A stretch of 64,000 bases of DNA, from assembly GCA_022393335.1 (NCBI GenBank), contig JAJEKB010021191.1, positions 1,655,068 through 1,719,067 on the forward strand, read 5' to 3'. Positions 1 to 13,051 of this stretch are shown in pieces. Position numbers and translations under genes: made by a program. The stretch's first letter is position 1. Every line of letters begins with the position of its first letter. The notes under the pieces were generated by a model. That model saw only the letters and a list, made by a program, of their open reading frames with translations, had not been told where the DNA came from and did no database searches. Origin of the DNA: Macrotrachela quadricornifera. Its lineage: Eukaryota; Rotifera; Eurotatoria; Philodinida; Philodinidae.

Positions 1-1805
1 AAAACTCAACTGTCATATTATCCTTAGAAATAAATTTTTCCATATTATTTCTTTAGATAGGAGTAATGAATGAATTACAATCATTCTTTTTCATCTAATT
101 AAACTAGATCAGAATTCGAATTAAAGTATCTAAGATGATGATGATAATGATAATCATTTAAATGTAAAGAAATGCAAATGGTTACCTGATGTTTTCTGAG
201 TAAGAATAAGAAACAGAAGAATAAATATGTGCATATTTCGCATTTTCAAAAAGTCTTTTCTTACCAACCAACAATATGATAAAAAAATGTTGTCAATAAA
301 TAAAAAAACAAATGACATTCATTATTAATTTTCTCTCCACATATAAATATATATATTCCTCTCTCTCTCTCTCTTTTCTCATCAATTCTGTTGGATAACA
401 TTTGACGAGAAAACAAAATCGATATTGTTCGTCTCTAAATGACTAATCAACAAAATCGATCATATGAACTGAGAATATCAAATTCATTTCGAAAAACAAA
501 ATCAAGAAAATTCGAATAAGTTTTTAATTAGAGAAAAGCTTTCATTTTGAAATCTTAAAAAAAGAAGTACATGATGAAGAGAAATTAAAATCTATAAAAC
601 TTATATGTGAATGATGAAACGTGTTTTATGAAATAATAAAATATTAGTTTTTCTTGTCTATAAATGATTGATGACAATGAATTACATAGTCTAGACTGTT
701 AATTTTATCAGTTTGTCACGACTCACTCGAAATCACGTTCCTAATCTTTTTTAATGAGATGATCTTTCGTCGTCAATTTGATTTATGCAAATATTGAGAA
801 AAAAATTTCCTCTCTGAAGCAACTTCAACTATTATTTAAAAAAAAAACTCTTCATAGATTACTTCAATAAGGTTTGTACAGCCTCTGATTAATAGTTCTG
901 TTGTCAGAGCTCATTTATGCTATTGACTTTATTATTGAATACCTATAGGATAATTATGCGAGGACCTATACGAGATTTGTTTGGCATCTTTGTAAAGACT
1001 CTATCTGTACTATTTGATAATCATTGAATCAATGGAAGCACGAACAGATAAAAGTAGAAGGATGTAATATTCCTCAAAATAGAACAAACTTTTACACATG
1101 TTTTCTTGAAAAATAAATAAAAATTGCATTGAAATGTCTCACATGCGGAAGGTTGTGCCCATTCCTCAATTCCCGTTACATCATCCTTATCAAAATGAGA
1201 GAAAAAAACCCGAAATGCAAGAAAACACCATTCATATTTTTGAAAAATAGGAGAAGATTCTGTCTCCGACCTATCGATCTTATTCTTGAAAAGATTTCCG
1301 AGACACAAAGACAATTCAGAAATATTTTAACGGGTGTGCCGAAAGTTTTCAGACAAAATGTTTGTCTAATTTTTACTACCTCAAAAGTATTCTAGATAAA
1401 TGTGAATCAGTGGACAAGGATTAGGATTTAATGATCTTTCCGGATATGAGTTTAGAAATTCTGTGTCTATTTTCGTTTGAAAGCAGTGAGAGAATCACTA
1501 AATTGCTTTAAAAGTTCCTTTTAGAGAAAAATATTTTTTGCGCACTCTTGTATTTTAACTATTCTGATTCGAAACTCACTGTTGTAACTTTGGTCCATAT
1601 ATCAAATTGTAGAGCAAATGTTTTCCTATAAAATGCACTATTTCAGCTTCTTTTTATTGTCTTACAAAGCATCTAAATTTTTGTTTTCTTATTATCCACA
1701 TTTTTGAAAAAATCGATTTTTTAACCAAAATCCACCTTAGGTAGAAGTAGCTTCTCAGATAATGCTGATAGTTTTACGTGTGTTAAAGCTATGTTAGAGT
1801 TCGAC
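1..1805. other. Intergenic, no gene seen
   Basis: AT-rich sequence with no reading frame that looks protein-like. Overlapping open frames on both strands around 1020-1400 have no recognisable domain or splice-bounded exon structure. A short CT microsatellite lies at about 359-374. Confidence 0.5.
359..374. repeat. (CT)n microsatellite
   Basis: An uninterrupted CT dinucleotide run of about 16 bases, followed by a T-rich tail. Confidence 0.85.
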
Positions 1806-3141
1806 GGTATTAGTCGGATATGTCGACACCGACACTAATAGTATTGACATATATCTAACGATATACTACAAAAATTTCATTGGTTTAATAAATAGAGGCA
1901 GTTTTTGTAAGTATTATTCGTTTACATATTTTCACTTGCGATTTGTATTGTGATTTTATTTTTTGATAAAATGGATCATAGCATTTTGGAAATCAGTTGA
2001 ATTTGCTCAACTGAAGGTTCAGTAATTGAATTTACACAGAACCATGGTTTACTTTCGAACAGTCAATCTATAGAAAATGCACAACAAATAGTTGGTAAAT
2101 CAAACCCATCACACATTATAAATCTAATTTTAATAATTTATTTCTTTCATCTAGGTAAATGTTATATCACAAATTACAAGTATTCAAGAAGAAATAAAGA
2201 ATATTCAATCATTCGTTGTAATGGATGCAAAAGGAAAAGGTCAATAAAAAAAATTCATTACAAGATAATGGTGAAATTGGAGGACAACAGTAAACAGAAG
2301 CCACATTTTTTTCTCTCAACCGGAACAACTTGGATATCCAAAAACAAAAAGTGAAATCAGAATAACATTTTTGATAATGCTTTGTTGGACAGAAGATTTA
2401 ATGGGCAATTTAATTGGAATTTCCAATGAAGTGTTGGTTGATTTAAGAAACTACTTGAGAGAAATTTGTTTGAACGTTTTGGTAAATCGAGATTTACCGA
2501 AAATGAGTGGTTCAAATCGATAAAAGTCTGATGAAAGGAAGAAGAAAATATAATCGCGGAAGATTGCTTCTAGAAGATGTGACTCCATTATCAGGATAAA
2601 ATTTATCGAAATATTGCCTTAGATCTTTGGGTTTTTAGACCTGTTTGAGTTCGTTCAGATAGAAAAAAGCATTTAAGGATGTTTCATGTCTTAAAAAGAG
2701 ATAAATCCGCCTTACGATCACTTATACAGCAAAATGTTGCTCATGGTTCTATCATTATGACAGCTGAATGGAAAGCATACAATAATACTTCAAAATGGCC
2801 TGGTTTCAATTTTATCCACAAAACAGTTAATCGTTCTAAAAACTTCATAAACCCAACTAATGGAATGAATACACAAAGAATTGAAGCCAACTGAGGTTGG
2901 ATGAAGACAAAATTGATTAAATCAATGAGAGAAATTCATAATACAAACTCTTTTCTTGATATTATTGCTGACATTCAACGTCAAAAGCCTTTATAATGAA
3001 TTCTAAAACCGTAAACTTCTACCTTTCCTTTTTAATTTTTAATTTCGTATTTAACATTTGATTTAGTAATATATTAAATAGATATCTATAAATAGTTTTA
3101 AATTTTTCAGACATAATATGTCGACATATCCGACTAATACC
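1806..3141 (+). mobile_element. Merlin-type DNA transposon, inactive
   Basis: The ends are perfect 23-bp terminal inverted repeats (1806-1828 and 3119-3141), starting GGTATTAGTCGGATATGTCG on the left. Between them is a decayed transposase of the IS1595/ISXO2 (Merlin) type. I see no clear 8-9 bp target-site duplication: the flanks are TTCGAC and CTTATTG. Total length of about 1.3 kb suits a single-ORF Merlin element. Merlin is inferred from the transposase similarity; the TIRs are seen directly. Confidence 0.8.
1971..2996 (+). pseudogene. IS1595/ISXO2-like (Merlin) transposase remnant
   Basis: Translation in shifting frames gives family landmarks. Near 2518 there is a DKSLMKGRRKYNRGR block, equivalent to the first catalytic Asp region, usually DESxxGxRKYNRGR. 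Near 2640 there is a WVF..V.DR-like segment. From 2679 a 71-aa stretch carries TAEWKAYN (the family's S/T-DEW-xAY motif) and a TVNRSKNFINP..G.NTQRIEA block, equivalent to the third catalytic region (..HTQxIE..W). Stops and frameshifts at several points, including a stop after RIEAN, mean it cannot encode a full protein. It lies wholly inside the 23-bp TIRs. Confidence 0.75.
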
Positions 3142-3636
3142 CTTATTGATCAAAGAAAACAGTTTTTCATGAAGAGTTCGCATTTGTCAAGATTTATTTA
3201 GAATAAGTTTTTTTTAAAAATGAAAATGAATTTGTAATCCAATTATAATTGTGAGTGTTAAAATGATGAGCAGAAGCTTGAGTTTATTGAACAATAATTG
3301 AGAGTTGCTAGCAATGAACAAAGAGCAGAGGAGGAACCCATATACATCACCCTCATCGTATCCTTGCTTTTGAAGTTCTATTTCATCACATAATGATTCG
3401 AAATTGAAATCAAAAACTACTCTATAGGATAAAAATAAAAACAGTCATGATATTTTTATTGCAACATTGCTCCTTGAAACGATTTTTTCATTACCACTTT
3501 TGTGCACGTAGTCGATTATTGATCGTTTTGCGCCTATTAAATACAATTTAATAACGAAAATGAAAGTGTTTGCTAGAGAAAGAAGTATGTATAAAAACAT
3601 CATACACTTCTTATTGCCACCTAAGTAAAAATCATT
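3142..3636. other. Intergenic, probable promoter side of the DUF4139 gene
   Basis: No gene seen. It joins the Merlin element to the start codon at 3637. Confidence 0.4.
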
Positions 3637-4998
3637 ATGGAAGTATTTTTCTTCGTCTTTTTGTTTTTACTTTGTCCTTCTTTCGAGACAGTACAAATCA
3701 ACTGCTATTCGAATTTGGGACAAATTATTGAAGAAGTAAACTTAGAGAATGGTATTTTTGAGACTTATTTTGATGCTAATGATTACAACAACATCGTCAA
3801 GTAAGGAGATATTTCTTAAGATACGTGAAGCTATGATAAATTCTTTATTTTAGAGGTAGTATTGGCTTTTCTGGTGTAACGTTTATCGAACAAAATCTCT
3901 ACAATTCTAACGAGCTTCTTCGCGATGGAAAAGTGCGCGTTCGAACTCGAGCCGATTGCGCTTTTTCAGAAGCGAAATTAGCTGACCCATATTCGTTTTT
4001 AGTGAAAGAAGGTTCGAGATTCTTCTATGTCGATCAGAACAGTATTCAGTTTGACAAAGAACCACGTATTAATGGTAAAATTCTTTCGGTTCGATTCAAT
4101 GATACCAAGACAAAAAAGACCAATTTTACTTATTTGACACGTGGAATCTATTGCACTACCAGATATGATGTTACCGTGATCAACGAAAACTGTAAGTTTT
4201 TATGTTTTTAGTCTTTTAATTACTTTCTGTTTAGCGGCCACATTACGTGCTCTTGCCGATATTGCCAATACTCATCAACGTTCCTATTACGTTACTAATT
4301 CCACCCTCTTATCTGGAACTGTCTATCTGACCGACTCTTATTCTCCAACCATTTACCCGGTTTCAAACATGATGGCACCGACAGCGATTTCGACCACCCC
4401 AACAGCTTCTAACTATGGAACATATACTTATCAGATCAAGAAAACCTACACTCTCTATCCAAAATCGACTAAAACCTTTCCCTTTATTACACCAACCATT
4501 ACCTTTAGTTATACACTTGAAACGGTGACCTACACTCAGTCCGGTGGATCGAATAAGGGATTGTTCCAGCGTACATTTAACATTAAGTCAAACGAATTTC
4601 TACCTGCTGGTCCTGTTACATTCTACCAGAATCAGATGGTTTTGGGTCAAGCATCAATCCCGGACACAGCAAAGAATACTAACGTTTCCATCACTCTCGG
4701 TACAGATCCAGATGTTCAATACACGATTGATTCAGTAGTCAGTGCTACTTATCAATCACCTCTTGGTCAAGATCTGTCGGTGAATGTTACTATTGTCAAT
4801 AGAAAAGAGAAACAGACGGTGATAGTCAAGCTCACTTTAAATGGAGGATACCAATTGACAGTGCTTAGTATTATAAGCACTTCATCGGGTTTAACCATCA
4901 CGCAATATCAACCAAAAAGTTCAACACTTATTATTCAAGCAACGATTCAACCAGGCAAGGAAGAAACTGCTTCATTTAACCTCAAGCAATCGTATTAA
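3637..4998 (+). CDS. Secreted DUF4139-type protein
   Basis: Three exons (3637-3800, 3854-4191, 4235-4998) join in frame into 421 aa, with GT..AG introns of 53 and 43 bp. The protein opens with a hydrophobic signal peptide (MEVFFFVFLFLLCPS), so it should enter the secretory route. The middle contains YLTRGIYCTTRYDVTV followed by an ATLRALADIAN block and a SGTVYL turn. The C-terminal half has LPAGPVTFYQNQMVLGQ and IPDTAKNTNVSITLGTDPDV. Both blocks match the conserved pattern of DUF4139, a beta-rich domain common in bacterial secreted proteins and the MuiA-like family. The usual N-terminal DUF4140/coiled-coil part is absent. Molecular function is unknown. The start was chosen because it gives the signal peptide directly. 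An AATAAA lies about 30 bp after the stop. Confidence 0.78.
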
Positions 4999-5272
4999 CA
5001 TTCAAATTATTCTTTGTCATGCTTATTCTCGAAATAAAATTTCTTTAGAGCGATAAAAAACAACTATAAGGGCTATAATGTGGTTCGAGGGATACTGCAG
5101 GGAGATAACGATATCCATCAAAATTTCAAGATCCATTTCATAGATGTATTTCGTCTAAATGTGTTCTTCTTCATTTTTGAAAAGTGATAAAATTTCTTTA
5201 AAACCATGAGATACCAGAAAGGTATTTCAATGACAAATGTTTGATGAGTTTATATTAGCACAAAAGTTTTTA

Positions 5273-5807
5273 TCAATCATCTTCCATATGTCGATGATGA
5301 TGATGACGATGATGTGTAGGAATCGATGAATCATCTCGGTTTCCCCATTGTTGTTCTTGTTCTTGATTTTGATTCCAATTGTAGCTCCGATTATTATCAT
5401 TTTGTCCCTCACCTTGATTTTGACTATCATATCCTCGATTTTGTTGATCGTAATCACCTTGATATACTCCTCCAGAGCCATATTTCTCATATGCCAAATG
5501 ATGCGCTTGTTGTATAGCCATTGTTTTTACCTTTTCACGATCTAAATAATCGAGACCTTTGGTTTCAAAAAGTTTATCAATTTCAGCAGCAGCAAATCCA
5601 GCTAGCATTTCTTTCATTATTGGATGACTGACTTGTTCACCTGAACGACGAACATGATCTTCATAGGATTTTAGCGCTAAAATATAAATAAAACAAAAGG
5701 ACATCATTTCAGAATGCAAGTTAATAAAAGCAAATGCTTCTTCATATACCTACCAAACCAGCTACACCAGCAATCACTTCATGTATTATATACTCTGTGA
5801 TAAGCAT
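5273..5807 (-). CDS. CipC-like DUF3759 protein with Gln/Asn- and His-rich tail
   Basis: Two exons on the minus strand (5807-5750 and 5676-5273), joined across a 73-bp intron, give 153 aa. Residues about 8-85 follow the DUF3759/CipC pattern closely: HEVIAGVAG, then the K-x-YEDH segment, GEQVSHPIMKEMLAGFAAAE, and DKLFETKGLDYLDREK. In fungi CipC-type proteins are small soluble stress- or antibiotic-induced proteins of unknown biochemistry. The last ~60 residues are low complexity, rich in Gln, Asn and Gly, ending in a run of His. The intron phase (1) uses GTATAT as donor; the nearby GTAGGT donor would break the frame. Fungal origin by transfer is inference from family distribution; the intron suggests adaptation to the host genome. 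Confidence 0.82.
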
Positions 5808-8800
5808 TTTGAACTTCTCAATGACTGAATAAGTTTTCAAAAAATGACATAGTTCAATTTATTTTATTTCATAACGTGATATCACATTGCGTTATGAAAT
5901 ATCAGGAGAGAGAAAAAAAACGTCCTTTTAAATAAGAAAGAATGCACTTTAACATGCCATAGTTCATTTATTTTTGTTGTCAATAAAAGACTTATCAAAA
6001 AGAAATAAGTAATAATTATATTTCTTGTATTTTTTCTTTATGTTTTAGTATATTAAGAGGGAGAAGCAGAACGTTGAAGAAAGAAATGCAGAAAAATATT
6101 TCTGTTTCTAATGGCACGGAGGTGGTATACATGAAATCTCTTTCTTCACGCACCAGGTGTAATAATTGAATTCATTTCATTGTTAATAAATAGTAATGCT
6201 AGCAACACGCCTATGAATTAACTTATACAATGAAAAAATCGTTAACTCAATAAGTAATGAATAAATACTTACTATTTTCATCCAATATCAATGCATCTAC
6301 GAAATGATAACATTCATTTATATTTTCTTTTTTTCTTAAATGTGAAGTAGTTCTGTGCAGTTGACTTGTGTAATAACGATTACTGTTCGTGCTTCCTTCA
6401 CAATGAATAACAATAATTTCTTTCCTATGACATTTATATAATTACAGTATCAAATATATGCAGAAAAAAAGAATGTGCTTTTCTCTTCGCACTATTAATC
6501 AAGAATCCGAGATACATGTGATGCATTCGATGAGCTTGTTGGACATAAGAATCGATTACCTTAGTATCTTTACCACTTATCCTGCTGGATCCTTGATAAC
6601 TCTTCTTCCTCCATGTAACAGTAACGATTTTCGAGTATATTGTTTTTTTGAAACTGAACCACATAAAGTGAAAAAGACAGAACAGTTACAAAGTTTTGAG
6701 TGATTTCTTGGTAAATAATGTTGTTTTCCAAAAGAAATTTTCTGATTTACATATATACGAAGTCTGTAACCGTCTATTTTCGTGCAGACTTTCAATGATA
6801 AGCTAATGTTTAAGTCCATCAACTTTTACGTGACGTGGCAAACTGTGCTTTACTAGAGCATTTTCTTCAATCGTGTAAAATCTACCAGCTATCTAGATTT
6901 TATTTGCAAGAAAACAAGATCTTTGTATCAGAAGCAACTAAAATTGTGAGTATCAAAAGAAGTTTTGACTACCTTGAGATAAAAGATAAGTATTTAGTTT
7001 AATTCATCAGTAAATAGTCGGAAGCCTTGAATACAATCGTTGTATCTCAACCTTAAACTGGTATCTATTTCATTTACAAAATTGAAATTCTCTTCTTCAA
7101 TAAAAAGCAGTATCAAACCGTCGTAATTTCTAAGTATAAATTGTTCATGGCATAAAATCAATGATCGATATTCTTTTTGATAGATGAACATAACATCAGT
7201 CTTTTTTTGTAAAGTATTCAAGAGTAATGAAATGTTTCTTCCTACTTTCATCATCAGACCGAATAGACTGAGTCACACACCTAGATGGAAACAACATCAA
7301 ACAGGCATATGAAATCAATATGAAAGACTCTTACTATTAACGATGCGAATCTAAACAAACAAAAAATCAATAAAAATTCAGATAACTATGATAACTTACA
7401 AAACGCCATAGTCGAAGAGAAATAAGACGTAAAGATGTTTCAGTTAGAATATTACTTTCATCTATAATATATAACTTGATAATGAAAGAGACAATGGAAA
7501 TAGTCTGACATTGAGAACGAGTGTTCCATCATCACATGACGACGGATGGTTACTCTAATCGAACTTTGACACTTTCGTGTCCATTCTTTCTTTTATTTTG
7601 ATGTTTACAGCAATGCTTTGCTGTCTTTATTTCATAAAACTATTGTAGTAAGTATCTTGTAATGATTACTTTCATCATTACCCCTCTCTACCATCTCCCA
7701 CTGTAAAGGATAAAACGAGTAATAAAAATAATAAACTCTATTAAAAATAGGTTTATCAAAATGCAAGGTTCAGTTACAATGTAAGTCTTATTTTATTCGT
7801 GTTACTGACAAAATGATCGAACAAAAAGAATAATATACTTTACCTCTCGTCATAGATGAACAATCAGTTGTTTTTTCTTCATTCTTTTACTAATAATTGA
7901 GTTAAAGCAAGAAGCAACAACATATATCCAAAGAAGAAATTAAAAAAGACTTATATTAACGTGAGTATGGTATGCTTTTGCGAACAAATAGCCGAATCGA
8001 CGATTCAATTTATAGAAAGAAAGAAAACACAAAGTAGAAATAATATATGCATGTAAAGTGATATGAGAGCTGAAGAAGTTATAAAGTTTGCTGAATGGAT
8101 TGTATAATAAATATCTGATCTATTATTTCTGTCAAGAACTTGAGTAGGATTCTTTGTAAAAAAGTTTCAAACTAGAGTGAATTACACCTGTAATCAATAA
8201 AAAAAACTCAGGAAGACAAATAATCCTAATAAAAACTTGTAAAATCTAAAAATTTGACCAAATTGCATGTCAACATATTCTGAAGAATATGTTGGTTGAT
8301 TATAAAGATCGTATTAGAAGAAAAAACGAATTTGATGTCTAAAAAACTGCATAGTCATCAATAAAAGAGGATTATTTTCAGACATCAGTATTTATATTAA
8401 CGAAGTCCTATTCAAATTTTCATGTATGCAAGTTTGATCAAACATAATTTTTTATATCAAGAATGTTCATTCGATTGTGTTTATCGCATCATAATTAGAA
8501 GAAGATATGAATATTGTAAAATGGGAGGTTGTTCGGCAGTAGTGAAAAACGTCTTTGCACGTGAATGAATAGGTTCGCTCTGGGTCCGAGACTAAGAATC
8601 AAAGTTAATAGATTGTAGCAAAAGTTTTTCTGGTCAATAACTCTATTGATATATAGGCTTTTTATAAGCTATTCAAACCATTTTTTTCAATAGAAGGAGA
8701 AATAAAAATGAGGTAGGGTTGCAAAACGTGTTTATCACTGAACAACCGAGCGAGCATTGAGAAATTTCGTCCAAGATCCTTATAGAAGATCTCATACATA

Positions 8801-9655
8801 TATTTTCTTTAAATTTCCTTACGTATTTTATTTCCAATTTTAAAGTTATATTTGGTAGATTAACGACAGAATCCAGGCTGCGGTATTTTCATAGAGAAAT
8901 ATTTTCACATGCATCGAATAAAATGACGTCAAGGAGTTTTTTAAGAAATTAATGAGATTAGTTATTCAGTAGCATAGGTTTCTATGAAAGTGTTATAGAT
9001 TTTTTTGCCGAAGACTCATTTGACTGTCAAAAGACTTCAAACCTAAAGTTTAAGAGAAAGTGGTACGGCTTATATGATCACATTTATCAGCAATTTATCT
9101 AGAGATAATGGTGAAAGTAAAAAGAATAGATTTAGGAAGAGTGGTGCTGATTTATTTTTTGTATCACAAAGCAAAATTAATAGGATACTTGAAGACAAAT
9201 GAATCAATATTGACACATGAATAACAGAATGTAAAGGAAGATGAATCAGTATTTAGCACCTTCAATTATTGACGTGATTATTTCTTCGTTGCACACTATC
9301 ATGATGAGACGACTATTATTATTATTGTTTTCGTATCGTCTAACTCATTATTTGTCAACGTATAAACATGCATATACGATGAAAAATCACTTGTAGGTTA
9401 GAAGCATACCAAGTGAATTTTCCATCTACAGTCAAGAAACGAATGCTCGTGTATATCGCATCAACAGTCATACTATATTTAATCCTGAAACTAGTGAACT
9501 TGTCTCATACCCGTTCGAAACAAGTGGTAGGCAAACTCAAGATTGAACAAAAAAGGTCCAAGATCTCTGTAGAGATGGTAATATGAAAAATAAGATTGTA
9601 TGTACATAGGGGTATCCAAAAGTAGTGGCGACAACATTGTAGTATCACATACTAA
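5808..9655. other. Gene-poor intergenic region
   Basis: About 3.8 kb in which I find no supported gene. Short open frames at 6434-6822 and 6994-7254 lack domains, and those at 6434-6822 overlap on both strands. A perfect small hairpin occurs at about 8272-8295 (CAACATATTC, 4-base loop, GAATATGTTG). Confidence 0.45.
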
Positions 9656-10095
9656 AGCTCGTTACAATAGACCACAACAGATGCAGTATAAAAAGTGGGG
9701 TATTTTTGCATTTCATTTTACCATCACTGAATACATTGTATTGATAAAAAAAAAGAAATATATCACAAAATGCAGAGTATTTCACGGTGCACCTTGTAAC
9801 GTATTTTGTTTTATAAGTGAAACATATCCTGTAATAAGAAGATGAGATATGATGAAATGTATATTTTTTTTATCAAAAAGAAAATATCTTTTTCGTTATA
9901 CCAAAATTTGGTCGCTTAGAATTTTGCCCACTTTGAAGACAAAAAGTTCACTTAGAAAATAAGCAATTCAGTGAAAGATATAGAGCTTTTTACGCTACAT
10001 CTCGTGGTATATTTCTATTTTTAATACAACACATTAAATAATAATAAAGCGAAATACAAAAGTAGCATATCTGTTATGGTCTACTGTAACGAGCT
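9656..10095. mobile_element. Foldback (hairpin) element
   Basis: The left end reads AGCTCGTTACAATAGACCAC and the right end, reverse-complemented, reads AGCTCGTTACAGTAGACCAT. The similarity continues inward for roughly 120 bases with small indels (for example ATAGACCACAACAGATGC against GTAGACCATAACAGATATGC). The centre has no transposase. This is a non-autonomous inverted-repeat element. The open frame at 9600-9845 is an accident of its left arm. Confidence 0.6.
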
Positions 10096-11799
10096 AGCAT
10101 TCACCAAAAACAATTCTTATCGAAATTTTATCATTATGATATTAGTTCAATAGTAATCAAATAACATAGAAACGACAGAGCTTTTTTTCTTTATCATCCT
10201 ATGTAAAAAGGAATTTTTATCAAGCTTAATATGTGATATAAGCCTGAATCTCAACATTCAACAGACGTTTGGCATTGATAGTGTAGATGAGATTGTTTCT
10301 TTCTTCAGCATAAACATAAAATTTATTGTTATCTATTGATCATATTCTTGTACGTTTATCCATCAGGTATAGCCGATCTGTACACCGACATGTAGACCTA
10401 TTTACTTCAATGCGTAAAATGCATAAAGAGAAGAAAAATCATTCTAAATATATTCGACTTAGATATGAGAGTTTTCATGATATCTACATACATATTAGAG
10501 GTGTATATGAGAGAGTTTTGACGATATCAAATTACTTAAAAATAGTATATGAAAGTATGATTTTAATACCTACACATACTCAATATCGATACAGAAGAGA
10601 GTTTTGTCAATATTTACATACTCATAAAAGGTATATGAATGAGTCTTGACGATATCTATATTGCGATTGAAAATGTGGATCTGTATGTATAAATATTTGC
10701 GATGTACTAGCTAATAGGTAAGTAAATGGATGCGGTAAATGAGATATTGATGGTGAAAGGGAGTTTAGAATGGATAAAATGATGTAGAAGACACACTTTT
10801 TATTGAAAAAGTAGACCATGCGATCTTACATGATCTTATTAATTAGTTATAAGCATTGTTTAGTGTACGAGATAATGTAGATTTTCTGAGACGACGACTT
10901 CGCGTCGAATTTTTTGTGTGATCATATTTGATCATACACAATATTGAAATAAGATCTGACAAGAAGATAATATACAAATTGGTGACTAATCTCATTGACT
11001 GATTTCTCAATCTTATGGCTTCGAATAATATCAGTTTACTTTCAGATTTTTCAAAAGAGATTGAAAGATCGTGTTAGTGTTATAGGATCCTTTCTAATCT
11101 TTGGATTAACTAACAGAGTATTAGGAAATATGGCGAAGACATCAGATTGTCAGAAACCAAGTTTGCCTTGTCGTTAGCCTCGAAAACACGACAAATTCTT
11201 CTATATACGATTCGATTGTTATCATGTGTGATTCATGAGGTTTTGAAAAAAATTCTTTCTCGAACATAATTGTAACTAGAAGAATTAAACTATACCTATC
11301 AAAAAGAGTAAATGCATCACATAAATATTTACCTGTCCTCAGACAATGAAAAACGTTATCAGTTATCAAACTCACTAATTCTTTACTAATAGCAACTGTT
11401 ATCATTTTATAGTTCCCAGTGTGGGATTTGTAAATACATAAAGAGTGGGTCATAAATAATGCGGCGATAAGAAATTAAAATGTCTTCATCGTGATTTAAG
11501 CAAACGGCTGATTACTTTATCAATGATAGAGATATATTTAAGGTTTCTATTCATGAAGACACGCGTAGAGAGACTCCTTGTTAAGTATCACTAGTAATCT
11601 CAACAAAAAATTTTCGCTTTTTCGCGGATAGAAACAGAGTAGTCCAAAATCCACGCAACGGAGAAACAATTAAATATCTCTGCTATAAGTCAAGCAAGTG
11701 GACTGATTTTTTTACCAATAATAGAGGTATGTTTGCACTTTAAATTTATACAAACATGATTAGAAAAGCCTTTTACTTTGTATACCATTTTCTTCTCAG
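10096..11799. other. Intergenic with degenerate direct repeats
   Basis: Around 10465-10680 a unit containing GAGAGTTTT(C/G)A(T/C)GATATC followed by ACATAC(A/T)CAT recurs about three times with drift. At 11500-11735 a second pair of weak direct repeats shares GCAA(A/G)(C/T)GG(C/A)CTGATT. A palindrome GTGTGATCAT..TGATCATACAC lies near 10916-10940. No gene is supported. Confidence 0.4.
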
Positions 11800-13051
11800 G
11801 TAAGCTGCTCAGGAGATTCATGGGTCGTCGAATCGTGTCGGCTTTGATCGTTTTCTTCATGAAATATGTCAGATACCGATGAAATCCGACGTGGATCTGA
11901 TCTACAAGACAGATTGAATTCCCTCGATGAATATGATATGACTGATCTTAAAACCATACACCTCTAGAAACTCATTTAGATGTCTCACTTTTTCAGTCCA
12001 AAAACTCATAAAAAGCATTCCAATGAATGCTAGTTTCGAAGTCTCCGATTCTTGTGGCAGCATCCAACACTTCTCAAAAATCTAAATGACCTTCACATGC
12101 CTTTCTGCCTGATAAAATGAATTCATACATGGCTTCAAAATAGATCCTTCGATATACAAACAAAATTCAGCTGAGATATATTCATCCGAGAAAGACTAAG
12201 GAAAATTCGAGAAATCTATAAAGCTCTCAACATCATTCTTCGATCAATACCTCTAGATCTCGTCTCTATCTGTCGCAAAATCTTCTTCTCCTATGGGCTA
12301 CCGCATTTTTACTGGTTACTCTACTCATGGTTTTACTTGACAGAAATCCAAAAAAGAGCAATAGAACATCTACTTTGCTCGAAACTACGGATTGTATACA
12401 CTTTAAAAGAATGGGATGATCTATCTATAATGATATTAAGCAGAAAGAAAAATCTGAAAGATTATGTTTATTCCGACTGAAAATATCTGAGTTCACATCT
12501 TGGTAAGGCAACAGATGCAATATCGCTTCAGTAGTCTTGGCACGCGTATAAAATTGTAACATCTTCTGATAAAAGCTGGTATCGTTCTTTGGGGTTTAGG
12601 AGTAACAGCAAATTTTTTACGAAGATTATCGGAGAGTCCAACATATACACTCTAGAACTGGAAAAACTTCGAAAGAGTGCATACAGATCAGTACGAATAC
12701 TATAAAAGAAATACCCATTATTTAAACATGCTCGTATACAAATACTTTATATACCCTCTTTGAATAAATAACACAGCGACAGTTGTACTTGTTTTAATAG
12801 AAATATGTTCTACTCCATGTATTACTCTCCTCGAAAAAAACATAGAGAAAATTAAAAATAGATTGTTCAGGTGCAACTCGTCTCTAACTTTTTGAACATT
12901 CATGAATCATCGTATTGAACACATGCAATTGGTTTTAGACTCACTCTTAAAGGAACTTGACATAAACGAGTTTTTTTTCCTTCCTCCTTTCTTGTGAACC
13001 GCATTTCACGGCACAATAAACTAAATACAAAAAACAAAAAAATAAAAAAAA
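11800..13051 (+). mobile_element. LINE (non-LTR retrotransposon) 3' remnant
   Basis: An uninterrupted plus-strand frame at about 12194-12481 includes IFFSYGLPHFYWLLYSWFYL, then LTEIQKRAIEHLLCSKLRIV and SRKKNLKDYVYSD. This is the layout of the region after the RT palm in jockey-like LINE ORF2 proteins (GLPHW.W...T.R...I..L.C...R.VY...W.D). Upstream pieces (HLDVSL near 11968 and WIHTWLQNRSFDI near 12118) look like earlier RT segments brought close together by deletion. The element ends in an A-rich tail (about 13020-13051) typical of LINE 3' ends. Stops and deletions make it inactive. Confidence 0.65.

Noticed and set aside
1021..1395. Overlapping open frames on both strands
   Set aside because: No domain, no splice-bounded exon, low-complexity AT-rich composition.
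6434..7254. Several 76-86 aa open frames
   Set aside because: Those at 6434-6822 overlap on opposite strands, none resembles a known family, and no consistent splice sites are seen.
9600..9845. 81-aa open frame
   Set aside because: It lies in the left arm of a foldback element.
10326..10819. Open frames of 107 and 65 aa
   Set aside because: They run through degenerate direct repeats; the periodic peptide is a by-product of the repeat.
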